Assembly: GCA_003194525.1 (NCBI GenBank)
Contig: NBIV01000290.1
Coordinates: 48,602 to 112,601 of the forward strand
Direction of reading: 5' to 3'
Source: Gracilariopsis chorda
Taxonomy: Eukaryota > Rhodophyta > Florideophyceae > Gracilariales > Gracilariaceae
DNA: 64,000 bases
In this document: one piece after another, positions 18,930 to 29,800 of the stretch
Position numbering within the stretch: position 1 is the first letter of the stretch
Layout: each line of letters starts with the position of its first letter
Notes under the pieces: model-generated
Told to the model about the DNA's origin: nothing
The model's database searches: none
The model's input: only the letters and a program-made list of their open reading frames with translations
Made by a program: the position numbers and the translations under genes

Positions 18930-19759
18930 GTTTTCCCGTCTTAAGGGGGGGGATATGAAGTGCAACGCCCTCAGGCAGGGATTCTGGGTACTTGAACGCT
19001 TTCCCGATATTATCGGTTGTGTAGTGTGTATATGAATTACGCCCCACTATGGTGGATATGGACACGTGGGACACGGTTTTGGGTCGATTGGCGGTTGGCC
19101 ACAGTAGTGGATGTTGCCACGAAATGTGGAGTATTTTAGTTAATATTATTTATTATTTTCACACCCATTTCTGGGAAGCTAGTACTTAGTGCGACGGCGC
19201 ACTGCCGTCGCACCAGTTAACCTTCCCCAACAAGGGACCCCAACCTGGGGAATTGGCTCTAGTTGTTGCCGCTTGCGCGCGTGCTCTACTCCTCCTTGGA
19301 GGGAAACGCCGTAAACCACGGGACATCTAACCCCCTTGCACATCTAAAGGGACCTATCACTGGGAGTATAATTGTTCCAATTGCATTGGTGTTTCGCCCT
19401 GTATAGGGATATTGTTACCGGCATCGCCGTTCGTCCCCGTCGCTCTCGAGACTCACTTCGCCCTTCCTTTTCTGCTTTTTAGGGTAGCACCTCCCGCTAT
19501 CCGCGGCCCTCGTGTGCGCATCCGCTCACACACCCCCACTTACGTGGAAACATACCTCTACTGAGGATCACACCCCGCTCACGCGGATACCGATTCTTCG
19601 CCTTCACCTCCCTGCGCGAGTCGCCAAAGGTGTCCCTGGTCTTACAAACCGGCTTCGCCGTGACATCTCTGGGAGGGCTCTACCCAACTGGGTTCACCTC
19701 GTGAGAGGAAGATCCCGAACTTCTTTCGGTGTTTATCCCCTTTGGGCCATTGCACCACA
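18930..19759 (+). mobile_element. Copy A, right remnant: polypurine tract and 3' LTR
   Basis: Starts with the second GTTTT of the copy B duplication, then the sequence that lies between antisense ORF start and polypurine tract in copy B (CCCGTCTTAAGG...), then the 3' LTR at 18956. This is the piece of copy A cut off by the nested insertion. Confidence 0.93.
18956..19759 (+). repeat. 3' LTR of copy A (LTR3)
   Basis: 804 bp, TGAAGTGC...CACCACA, inverted relative to LTR2 with only 26 bp between them. It is clearly more diverged from LTR1/LTR2 than those are from each other, in line with copy A being older. CACGTG at 19063-19068 and TATATGAA near 19029-19036 are possible promoter elements. Confidence 0.93.
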
Positions 19760-20840
19760 ATGAGAAAGATAAAGAAATGCTTCTTGCATTTATTGAAAAC
19801 TACAACTCTATGCTTACTGGATTTCTAAACGAATAATTTCTTATTCAATTCTACTATCTGGTAGTTGGAATTTATGGCCATCTACCAAAGCATGGAAACT
19901 ATTTAACGATAATTGACAATGCTATGTCAAAAATACAAAATTGTGAAGAAACATTCATCCATATTCAACAGGATGACGAGAATGCCCAGCTTATTTATCC
20001 AAAAAACGAGAACTTAACCTTTTAAAAACATCATATGATTTGAGGACTAATCAAAAAAAGAAGAGATAAGAAATTGTAGAAGATCGATCCAACAAATTTG
20101 GATATGTAGAATTTGTGACAAAGAAGATGTGAAAGGAAATGTATTGTAGATTATCTTTATTGGAAAGGAACATAGTAGTTAAAAACTAGTCTACAGAACG
20201 TTAGATATGAAACCCCACTCTAATAAAGAAGGTTATAAAAGACCGCTCGCTTTGGACGCAGCAGGAAGTCGGAGGATGTGGCAACTTCCAAAAGTCCATT
20301 CTGCTGACGAGCTCATTCAAAACTCTGTCCCCAGCCACTTGCAGTCCGTCCACCACACAGCCCTGACCGTAGTCCATATTCTACATTATTATTATCATAC
20401 AAAAGTAAGTACGTCTACAGCATACGCTCCAGTCTTTGGTCGATTTTTGTCAGATCCGCGCTGTTTGGGCATGCTTGCCCAACCACACTCCCCTGGGTAT
20501 CTAACTTTGTACCTCCGAGTGGACCGGGGATATTTTCGCGTCGGGATTTGGTCCATACCGGTTGGGGTTGTTCTGGTCGGCACCTCAGCTTGAGATTGGG
20601 AAGTCGGGAGCACCAGTTCTTGGACACGTAGCAGTAACTGCTAACCCCCGTTGTTTCCGTACGCCAAGACAGATAGGTCTCAACCTTGGCCAACCTTGTC
20701 AACGAACATTTATGTACTGGCCTTGATAGTCAACGAACTGAGATTCCTTCGAGCTCATCGGTATCTAGCAGCGCTGCTTTCTTTCCAGTGCACTGTTTTC
20801 TTGTTTACGCTTTGGATCCTACCTTACTCTTACTGGAGAC
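19760..20840. other. AT-rich stretch with a degenerate reading frame, then gene-free sequence
   Basis: About 19765-20025 is much more AT-rich than its surroundings and can be read on the + strand as a roughly 85-codon frame with a single internal stop (segments ENYNSMLTGF, YGHLPKHGNY, IHIQQDDENAQ). I do not recognise it; it may be a decayed ORF of a mobile or foreign element into which copy A inserted. 20400-20640 has a hairpin TTGGGCA-TGCT-TGCCCAA (20465-20482) of the type seen in the retroelements. No convincing gene. Confidence 0.4.
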
Positions 20841-21509
20841 ATGATTAGCCCTGGCTCACGCAGTTTGCAACTTCCCGCGTTCAGCGTTTCCCCTTTTCCA
20901 CACAAATCGGTTCAATCGGTGCGCTCCAATAACATATGCGCTTGTTCTCCGCAGTCGAATCCCAGGCGAATCCACGCTCCGACCACCCTGTCTCGTCGTA
21001 ATCTCCTCGCCATAACTGCAGCAATCGCAGCTACCACGGCTCTGCCTGAACAGTCGTTCGCTCTCACCAAGAAGAGAATTCTGGCAAAGGCTGGTCCACT
21101 CGTAGAGCTACCTTCTGGCGTAACGTACCGCGATGTCACAATTGGAAAGGGATACGAGCCACGGAATGGTGATACCGTTGCCATTCATTACTCCCTCTTT
21201 TATAAGGACCTTGAAGTAGAGAGCAGTCGCGAAAGTCAAGGCCTTGCTGCCAGTCCGCTGGGCTTCACTTTTGGCGCTACCTCTGGACCGGGAAGCATAA
21301 TGAGAGGTGTGACTGTTGGTATGGAAGGAATGCGTGTGGGTGGCTTGAGACTTATCACTGTACCACCTGAGCTTGCGTATGGAGCGAAAGGCAAAGCTCC
21401 TCTCATTCCAGGTAATTCAACAGTTGATTTTGCCGTCTCTTTGTTGTCCTGCAAGCGAGCTGGAACAAATCCCAGTAGCATGGCTAATCCTAAGGCACAG
21501 GCATATTGA
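20841..21509 (+). CDS. FKBP-type peptidyl-prolyl isomerase, thylakoid lumen
   Basis: 222 residues. Residues 1-50 are a Ser/Arg-rich, acid-poor stretch like a stromal transit peptide. Next comes a twin-arginine signal (SRRNLL at 51-56, hydrophobic AITAAIAATTA, cleavage likely after QSFA at 74), the route for folded proteins into the thylakoid lumen. The FKBP fold spans about 88-210, with GDTVAIHYSLF, FTFGATSGPGSIMRGV, GMRVGG and IPPELAYG-like segments (here VPPELAYGAKG). Several residues of the canonical rapamycin pocket are altered, as in many lumenal FKBPs, so catalytic activity is uncertain. Such proteins assist folding or assembly of photosynthetic complexes. The ATG at 20841 gives the full bipartite leader. 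Confidence 0.9.
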   Translation: MISPGSRSLQLPAFSVSPFPHKSVQSVRSNNICACSPQSNPRRIHAPTTLSRRNLLAITAAIAATTALPEQSFALTKKRILAKAGPLVELPSGVTYRDVTIGKGYEPRNGDTVAIHYSLFYKDLEVESSRESQGLAASPLGFTFGATSGPGSIMRGVTVGMEGMRVGGLRLITVPPELAYGAKGKAPLIPGNSTVDFAVSLLSCKRAGTNPSSMANPKAQAY

Positions 21510-21719
21510 GAATACTATCCTTACGATCTTTGCATCAACGAAGTACCAACAACAACAGTTCTTTTTTAAAGTCGTCCAAACAGGAGAGTTTGTACAAGTG
21601 TTGCATAAAGGGTACCTGGCCTCAACTCGGATTAAATCACCTGCCTGGCCAGTCACCGCCACTTTTTCAAGTGTCTAGACGGAAAAGCATATTTGTACGC
21701 CCTTAGTTTTGCTGCCGAT

Positions 21720-22016
21720 ATGGAAGACTCGTCACAACCATCAAATGCTCAAGAGCACTGGGCGGACATTCTTAAACATGCATTTGAACCCTCCTGTATC
21801 AAAAGTAAAACCCCGCACGCGGAATGCTACGTGGTGCACCGCTCTCATGAGCTCATGCTTTTATACAAATTATTTGCGTTGAAGGATCACCTAGAGCAAA
21901 CTGACACTCGAAACGAGCGAACCCTTACCTACACTAGTTTTGTTTTTTTGCAAGATTCCAAGCAACTGATGCGCAATGAACGTTTTGGTGCTTGCATAAC
22001 GTGCGGGGTATCTTAA
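21720..22016 (+). CDS. Hypothetical small protein, uncertain
   Basis: An open frame of 98 codons from the ATG at 21720 (MEDSSQPSN...) to a stop at 22014-22016. The middle (HAECYVVHRSHELMLLYKLF) looks protein-like, but the C-terminus does not, and an unrecognised splice may end the real coding part earlier. It lies between the FKBP gene and the glycosyltransferase gene on the same strand. No family recognised. Confidence 0.3.
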   Translation: MEDSSQPSNAQEHWADILKHAFEPSCIKSKTPHAECYVVHRSHELMLLYKLFALKDHLEQTDTRNERTLTYTSFVFLQDSKQLMRNERFGACITCGVS

Positions 22017-22252
22017 TGCAGCTCACCGCTTCCTTCAAAGTGTACACATAGGCACAACGCAATGAATTGACTGCACATTTCAAAGAACCTCTTCTACCAC
22101 TACACAAGTTTTTAATCTCGGAGAGTTGAGCGACTTGTTGATTGTTATATACGTTCCGTTCTGACATAAAGCGACACCTTCGATAGAACAGAAAGCCTAC
22201 CATATTCCAAGAACTTTGCTGTAGCACACAACTGAGCAACTGCACTGCCTCA

Positions 22253-24172
22253 ATGCCCTCCGTCAGACAACCTCCAACAAGCAAACGTCGCCGGTCTTCA
22301 GAGAAGAATGGACGCCGTTTCTCTGTCAAGGACTCGCGGAAGCAGCCCATTCTGCCCACTTTTCACACGGGCTCGCGCAAGTCTAACCTAACCTTCACCT
22401 TCGTTCGTATAATGGCTGTTGCAGCTATGGCCATCCTAATCATATCAGTTTCTTCAATGATTCGTCGAGCCGCTCGATCTCGTAATTTTACAAGTAGGTA
22501 TATCGTACCCAGCGGTAGCAAAGGTGACAAAGGAAATGAACAGACTGAGATCCCGAAAGCAGAATCTGATGGCACGGATGGTAACGACCAAGCCAAAAGT
22601 GTATCAAGTGATGATGACGTCAAAACAGATGTAACTTCTGACGCCTCTGCTCCGTCGGCTGATGAGACTAACACTAAGGCAGACGAAGAAGGCCAGGATA
22701 ACGTTCAAAGTGGGCACGCTTCTCTGGAGAATTCAAACGATGCAGGCGAATCAAGCGAGCAAAAGAAGGTACCGTACATGGAACGGGCATCTGAGTACAT
22801 AGAATGGTACAGTCGAGATGATTACATGGAGGGTTCTCGCCCTATTTGTCGAATCAGCAAACCGTATGTACTGAGCAATGGGACGATTTTGCTTCCAGAC
22901 TGGTTGTCCAGCCATGAGAAGGTACTTGACCGCTGCGGGCTCGGAAACCACGGCTTCTACTCTGGTAGTACTGGGCCTCAAGGATTGTCGACACAGAATG
23001 AGATAGATGCTGATTTGGTCCTGACGGTCCATCCAGAACGCTTTCAAGAACCGACTCACGTTCCTTCTGTGTATCTGACAGAACACATTCTGAAGTCCAG
23101 TTACCTTTTTGGCGTATTTGGGGGCAGTGTGCGGTCGGTTGACGGTATCGGTGAACATCATTGTTACACCACAGCTTCGGAAACAAAGTGCGACGAGTCC
23201 CGCCCAGCTCCGGATCAGCTGAAACCAGCTATCTTCGTTCCGACCCGCATAGAGCAGGCGCCTGAAGGCTGTTGGTCTCGGAAGTATGTTGAATTGCTCG
23301 GTGATGCACATGGAAATGGAAACGGGATACGACACCTGAATACCTCATCACTTCTCATAAAGAGCCATAAAGGACAAATTGAAGATCTCATGGGCACCCG
23401 TTTTCGATCAGTAATGATGACTCCGGGTATGTTCAGACATCTACCTGACAACGGGTTAAAGATGTCACGTTTCTTCTCGATGAAGACTGGTATACACAAG
23501 GAACTTGAATCAAAGAGTTCTGGAAAATGCTCAATCACAATTGGAATTGCCACTGGGAAGGAGGGCTCTCCCCATGGTATTGAAGGAGGGTCTGATCTGA
23601 AAGACAAGATTGAAGAGCTGGGAAAATACGCATTGCCTGAAGTTTCACTTGAAGTGAAGTCTATTGATGTCGGACCTGATATTAGTTTCGATGATCATGT
23701 GAAGCAGATGCAGATACTGGATATGTACATTGCGGGCAGCGGAGATGACATGAGCAGCATCGGATTCTTGCATTCACAGGCGTCGTCATTCGAGTTAATG
23801 CCGTTTGCCTCAAAGCCATTAGTGCACAAGAATCTCGCAAGGATTCTTGGTCTTCAGTACATGAGCTTCAGTAGCAAACCTCAGGATGGAGATTTCAAAC
23901 GGTGCATCGATGGAGAAATCTTCAGCCTTCGTAAACGAGGACAACTTCCTCTTTCGGAGAAGCCTGATTGGTACGCACCGCTCATGAAGGCATGGAACGA
24001 TGCAGTGAAGGACTACGCGCTATCAGGTTCATCAGACTTTGATATCATCGGTGCGGAAAAACCGGTAAACAACTACCACTCTAGGGCATGTGCACTCAAA
24101 CAACGCGTCGAGGTTGAGACAGATGAAATTGCAAGAAAACTTGTTCAAGCCGTGAAAGAAAAATGTAACTGA
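22253..24172 (+). CDS. GT61-like glycosyltransferase, type II membrane protein
   Basis: 639 residues. A basic N-terminus (1-45), one hydrophobic span (about 48-70) and an acidic Ser/Asp/Thr-rich stem (about 80-165) give the plan of a Golgi type II enzyme. The region from about 180 has several Cys and a C-terminal part (about 475-545) with the order of GT61/DUF563 enzymes: a FDDHVKQMQILDMYIAGSGDDMSS-like segment, where GT61 has advlig-HGAgl, followed by an SFELMPF and LGLQYM segment. The His of the usual HGA motif is replaced here. The sugar donor and acceptor cannot be told; a role in cell-wall polysaccharide or N-glycan synthesis would fit. Family call is moderate. Confidence 0.55.
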   Translation: MPSVRQPPTSKRRRSSEKNGRRFSVKDSRKQPILPTFHTGSRKSNLTFTFVRIMAVAAMAILIISVSSMIRRAARSRNFTSRYIVPSGSKGDKGNEQTEIPKAESDGTDGNDQAKSVSSDDDVKTDVTSDASAPSADETNTKADEEGQDNVQSGHASLENSNDAGESSEQKKVPYMERASEYIEWYSRDDYMEGSRPICRISKPYVLSNGTILLPDWLSSHEKVLDRCGLGNHGFYSGSTGPQGLSTQNEIDADLVLTVHPERFQEPTHVPSVYLTEHILKSSYLFGVFGGSVRSVDGIGEHHCYTTASETKCDESRPAPDQLKPAIFVPTRIEQAPEGCWSRKYVELLGDAHGNGNGIRHLNTSSLLIKSHKGQIEDLMGTRFRSVMMTPGMFRHLPDNGLKMSRFFSMKTGIHKELESKSSGKCSITIGIATGKEGSPHGIEGGSDLKDKIEELGKYALPEVSLEVKSIDVGPDISFDDHVKQMQILDMYIAGSGDDMSSIGFLHSQASSFELMPFASKPLVHKNLARILGLQYMSFSSKPQDGDFKRCIDGEIFSLRKRGQLPLSEKPDWYAPLMKAWNDAVKDYALSGSSDFDIIGAEKPVNNYHSRACALKQRVEVETDEIARKLVQAVKEKCN

Positions 24173-24254
24173 TACTACCGAAGATAGTGACACGTCAAAT
24201 GCGTATGCTTTTGTTTGAAAACCTCAACTTACTCTTAGAAAAGACTTCTGAAAC

Positions 24255-25846
24255 TCACCATCGGCGTAAAAGTGTAGTAACCATCTTAAAGGTTTCAACG
24301 ACACCTCCTCTTCTAGCACTATCGGTTTCATCCCCTCGTATCAGTACGTACAATGTTCTCCAAGACCCCATCAACAAGAGGGTTGCAACCAAAGAGATGA
24401 CGGCGAAAACAACAGGGGGTACGTGATCAGTGACAACGCCTAATTACAAATGGGATTTATGTTAGATAGAACAGAGTTAGTCTTCAAGTTAAACTGGTGC
24501 AAAAACTTGGTCTTTCTGGTCTGACTTACCCCTGAGCCCAATGCCCATTGGGACGGCTACTGCCCAAGCTCTTACGAAGTATTTCAGAGTTGCAGGTATA
24601 TTTGCGGTTGCAGCTCGAGTGTATGCCCCAAGCAGCGGGGAAGAAATCAACCAAGCGGAGATGAAAGGAGCGGCGGTTTTTAGTACTTCAAAATCTAAAG
24701 ACTTGTTTCCATGTGAATACCGCCCAATGTATGCAAATGATACAAGTGCCAGAACATCCCCAAGGACAAGATCAAGTCGACGTGCAAGATCGGCGTAACT
24801 TGACGTTCCAGCGGACTCCGGAGTATCAGCGGTCGCCTGCCCACTCCAGTTGACATCCTGATCCAGAAGAACCCCGCGCTCATACGCTTCCTCTGCACGT
24901 CTCACAAACTCAGCAACTGGCATATACTTGGAAGACTCAGATGATGAGCCTTCTCCAGAGCCACTCGTGTTGGAAGCAATGCTTTCTTCACTGACAGACA
25001 GACTAACGTCCTTTTCGGGGACTCAAGCGAGCTGTCAATGACAGAGCATAGATCCTGAAAAACGTCCTCTTTCTTTCGATTTCCGTCGATCTTCTTCAAT
25101 ACCGAACCATAATGATCATTTATAGACTGTGCATGAGTGTAATATGTTTTTAGTCTCACTCTGGCTTTCTCTTCTGTGTCGTCCGAGCGTTGAACAAGAC
25201 GGGCTTCCACTTCAGGATCAGTGGGTGGGCTGAAACTCATGTGGTAAATCTTTCCCGTCTCAGGGTCTGTGCGACGACCCACAACGCGCTCAATCAGTGC
25301 ATCGTCAGCTACTTCAAGTACCACAACAGCGGAAGGAAGGACATCTGCTTCATCCAGCGCTTTCGCCTGAACTGCTGTTCGCGGAAAACCATCTAGAAGC
25401 CATCCTTTTTTCACGCAATCATGTTGGGTAATTCTCTCTTTTAGCATTGAGATTACAAGTTCATCCGGGACTAGCGCACCGGAGTCCATGTATGACTTGG
25501 CCTTCAGTCCTAAGGGCGTTGAATTTCGCACGGCTGCACGCAGCATGTCACCAGTTGAAATGTGCACCACATCATATTTCTGCACGATAAATTCGCATTG
25601 TGTGCCCTTACCGGAGGCCGGCGCTCCAGAGATCAAAATCTTCGGAGGTGCTGCTACGCTCATTGATACAAGCAAAGGTGATTTTATAACAAGAGGCGTT
25701 GGAGGTGCTGAACGCAATGCATGTGACCATGCTTGAGCTCGAAGGTTTGGTCTAGGCAAAAAGTTTGTAGATCTCAGTTTGCGAACAAGCCTTGGCTTCG
25801 AACTAGACCACGGTGTCAAATGAAATCCCGGGGTAACAAAAGCCAT
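24255..25846 (-). CDS. Adenylate kinase fused to DUF3054 membrane domain, two exons, apparent frameshift
   Basis: Starts at the ATG 25846 (MAFVTPGFHL), a likely plastid transit peptide of about 60 residues. The adenylate kinase domain has the P-loop GAPASGKG (74-81), STGDMLR, LDGFPRT and a LID segment (GRRTDPETGKIYH). It makes ADP from ATP and AMP. After a Ser-rich linker comes a DUF3054-type domain (RLDLVLGDVLALVSFAYIGR..SHG, four predicted membrane segments). An intron at 24529-24440 (GTAAGT...TTAG, 90 bp) splits it; the second exon adds the last membrane segment (VVFAVISLVATLLLMGSW) and ends at TGA 24255-24257. Kinase and linker are one base out of frame at a four-base run 25017-25020, so one base seems to be missing there. 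The kinase-DUF3054 fusion is inferred from the open linker. Confidence 0.8.
24440..24529 (-). other. Spliceosomal intron in the adenylate kinase-DUF3054 gene
   Basis: Donor GTAAGTCAG at 24529 and acceptor TTGTAATTAG ending at 24440. Joining the flanks restores the DUF3054 domain in frame (GIGLRG then VVTDHVPP). 90 bp, phase 1. Confidence 0.8.
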
Positions 25847-26880
25847 CACGAGCTGCAACAGCCACCGGAGTCAATCTTTGAATTCCGTCGTGAAAAATGT
25901 TTCGAGTACTTCTGGTAAATGATACCGTACAAATCACTCTAGCACAACTTGTGGATAGATGAAGAAGTGCATTCACGTCGTACTTTAAATGGGAATCGAT
26001 TAGATAGCAGCGGCTGCACGCTTTCGCGTTTTGGTGTTCAGAATAGACTCAGAATACTTCGTTTGCTCAGTCTGGTTCAGTGACAACACGAAGAACAAAC
26101 CGGAATGAAGTGTGTCTGTCAATCGCTGCCTACCCTTGTACCGCTTACCAATCGAAGCTTGATGGGGGAAGTCATTAGTCAGATCTCAAACTGTGCTCAC
26201 GCAAAACGTGTCTGCGGTGGCTCTTTTACGGTATTTAGGCTTTTTACAACATATTACAGAAACTTTTCTTAGCAAGCAAAACATGCAGACATTTGGTCCC
26301 TATGTAAGCTTACGTCCTTGACGGAAAAGGGTTAAGGGTTACCGTTGTACGTGTAGATTCAAGTTGTGTTTGTCAGATCGAATGCTCCATGCATTGGTGT
26401 GTCATCGTGCTGGGGTCTTCTTATGAGCGAACTCGTTGTCTCTTCATGGCTTTGGTACCGTTGGTAACCCTTTAACCCCTGGTAACCAACGGCAGCTTCG
26501 ACACAACTACTAACGCCTATAGTCGTGCTGAGGTTTTCCGGAGAAGGTTCAGACTGAGAACTGGTCAATTGCGAGAGCGGAGTTTCTTTTGCTTGTCTTT
26601 TGAAGATATGCAAGAAGACTTCCTTGTTGCCGGCGCGCAAGTTCTGCAGCATTGCCCTTACTTGAGAAACGTAGAATACTGTCTGCACTCATCTAACAGA
26701 GAGGAACTACGAGAGTATTCTTTGAGAGATTCTCATTTCCAAACCGCTAGTGTCAGAGTCGCACATTTGCTCGGAACTGAAGTTCTCGAAGCGAGCATCC
26801 AGATATGCGAAGCCGTTCGTTAATAACAGAAATAAGTTTCCAAACACTCTAAAATCCAAGTTACTCACCTAGTGGACAAT
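25847..26880. other. Intergenic region between adenylate kinase and FAN1
   Basis: About 1 kb between divergent genes. I see short runs of GGTAACC-like repeats near 26450-26490 but no convincing gene, RNA or mobile element. It should hold both promoters. Confidence 0.5.
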
Positions 26881-29800
26881 ATGGAAGACGACTGCTTTCC
26901 CGTGTCGAGCCAGCTGGGCTTCTCCGATGAAGGCAAAGATGACCACGTAGCATCTCCATCGAAAAGGCCAAAGAAGAGACCATGCACTGCGTGCTTTTCA
27001 CTCGAAAACAATCGTCCTGCACTCCCGGAGCACCAAGATTCTCCAACCCTTTCAAAGGCGTCATTTTACACCCGTGGTCTGGAGAGCAACAACGCACTCC
27101 CTCCACCAGTGTTTCTCCCGATTACGAACCATTCCAATGTTTCTTTAGCGGAAGCGGTTCCGAGTGATGGCAGCCTCTCTTTACCTAGCAGAGCCACACA
27201 TGCAAGACAAAGATCACCTCCTTCAACCAGCCGTCGGGCATCGGTGGAGCCGATCTCGAGAGATGGGGCTGTTTTAAATCCATCACAAGGGCAACGCATT
27301 GCCACTTTACCCAAATCATCTGTTCTCGATCCAACTATGGGGATGTGTGCACCTTTTGCTGATCATAATAATGTTTGCCGCAAGGGGGATACGATGTTTC
27401 TCGGGGCACAAGAGATCCCTGAGATTCCTTCCCCACCTGTTTTTTCTTCGGATGAAGATGACCAGATTAAGAATGAAGAGAAACTCATAACTACCTCGGC
27501 CAACCAGTTGCGCAAGACCAGAATGGAGCACGCACACCAAAAAGACACACGCAACGCGAAGAAGGGTAATAGCTCCCATGTTATTATGGCAAAACATGAG
27601 AACAGAAATCAAACACAGTTGATAGTGGACACCGGAAACCCGCCGGAGGACTCCAAGAACAGTTCTTACTTTTCCTTTTCTCGAGTCCTTGTTGAACAGG
27701 AATTGAAAACTGAGAGTAAGGAGAAGAACCTGGATGAACAGACAGAGCACCCAATCAAGCCTAATAAGCGTTACTATATGAGAGCATTCGACTACGTTGT
27801 TACGCAGGTGTTATCGAGATATAGACTCGTTTTAAGCGAACATGACGTTAAGACTGTCAACCTTATTAAACTTGGGATTACGCACAACGCACAAGCCTTG
27901 TTCATCAGAGTGTACAGAAGAAAACAGCCACAATGGTACAGAACTTCGGGTCTAGAGGAATCTTACAGAACAGAATTTGATGTTTCTGCAGCCATAGAAG
28001 AACTATGCGAAAAGAATATTATGATATCCAGTAAGTATGCTGCAGAGGGCTCAGAAACAGGTGCACTCGTTCTAGCTCGAGATCTCATTTCCACATGTAG
28101 TTTGGATGAAGTCAGACAGCTGTGTGGTTCTCTTATTGACGGTAAGAAGCTAAGGAAGCTCCCGAAGAGCAAATTGTTGCCAACGCTCAAGAACATTCTC
28201 TTAGAATCTTTCTCCAAGAAGACTCGCAAACGCAAACTCCGACAAACGACACTGACTGGTGCAACCCCGTCACAGAACCTTGCCCGGGCAGTGCTAAGAA
28301 CGGCAGGTCATTCCATAAGGATTCCTGAACATATCCTAACGTCTCTAGAGAAAGTGCATTTCTTATTCTTTCTAGAGGATGGTCATGATTCTCCAAATGT
28401 TATACTCGCGGATACGGGAAAGGCCAAGTTCCCAAGCTATATATGTGATTCAAGAGCGATGATCTTCCCTTCAAGAACGGCCTATGAGAATTATCGAACA
28501 GCGTTGGCTCTTGAACAGGAGCTGGACTCTGTTTTGGCCACAAAGTCATATAACGAAGCTGCCGATCTTGGAAGCATAGCTGAGCTAGAGGTCCGAGAGT
28601 TCTTTAAGACACCAACCGAAGGCGACGGGATTATCTGCGACATGAAATACTCGGACCGTGTATCGGAAATTAAGGAGCAATGGACCTCTTTAATCTGTCG
28701 CAATGCATCTGCAAGGTCAGCTGTTCAGAAAGAGGAGCATAAACGGCAAATCGAGGCACAATTAGAGCATCCTTTCTTTCGGAGGTTCACAGCTCAGTGG
28801 GTTTATGTCCGAGCATGCTGGCACGCAGTGCACGCTCTAGAATGTCTAAGAGAGTACGAAAGTGCAGTACGTCTCTTGCAACTTATACTATCTACATCCC
28901 TAGTGCCCAAGAGAAGAGGAAAATGCCTTAATCGTCTTACGATCAATATGTTCAAGCATCTCGGCAGGTTACGTGAGGCTCTAGGTGTAGTTAGAGATGC
29001 CCTCGATTCCAAGGAATTCCGACTACATCTTGGGGATCGACAGGCACTGGCTCGACGCGGTGTTGCTATTCATAAAAAGATCACTGCACAATCCCAGAAA
29101 GCTGTAAGATCAGCGAAGCAGCTAAGAAGTGAAGAAAGTGCTCTCGACCGTGACCCAGAGGAATCTGGATCAACGCCAGAGTTACCAGATGTTGTAACAC
29201 AAGCTCTGAAGGAAACAGAAGAAGAGATTGTAGTTCGCAAGATTCTTGGGAAGTCTCTCAATGTCCAAGCAAGAGAACAGCAGACAAGAAAAGCGGTAAT
29301 GCGGGATAAATCCGTCGACATGTGGCGTCAAGATGTACGTGAAGAAAGTATCGATTCAGTGACACCAGTTGTTAAGTCAACTTTTTCAGTCAACGGCAAA
29401 GCATGGTTCTCAAGCCTTACAAGTAATGGAGCGACCGTATCTGTTGAAGAATACTGCATGGAATGGTACACAGCAAAGGAAGGCTGGGTTGGTAAACATG
29501 ATGAAGGGAAATCCATACGGTTTCTCTTTTGTTTGATAATGTGGGAGACGGCTATGTTTGCGTCTGTTCCTGATGTCTTCCAGACTCCCTACCAGGACAG
29601 ACCTCTAGACCTGTTCACCGAAGCATTTTTTAAGTCGAGGGCGGAAGCTATAGAAAACCGTTTGCATGAAGTGTTTTCTTGGCTTCCTTCACGAGTTTTC
29701 TCAGAGATAACATCACAATATGAAGAGTATATGGGTACAAGAGCGATTGCGTGTGACTGGAACAGTTACTCAGTATCTGATCTTGCAACTATAGGAGCAG

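Noticed and set aside
18930..18955. Possible separate small element between LTR2 and LTR3
   Set aside because: It is the last 26 bp of copy A's internal region (duplicated GTTTT plus polypurine tract).
26359..26688. 109-codon frame on the - strand between adenylate kinase and FAN1
   Set aside because: Low-complexity repeats (GYQGLKGYQRYQ) arise from a local GGTAACC-type repeat; no family or supporting context.
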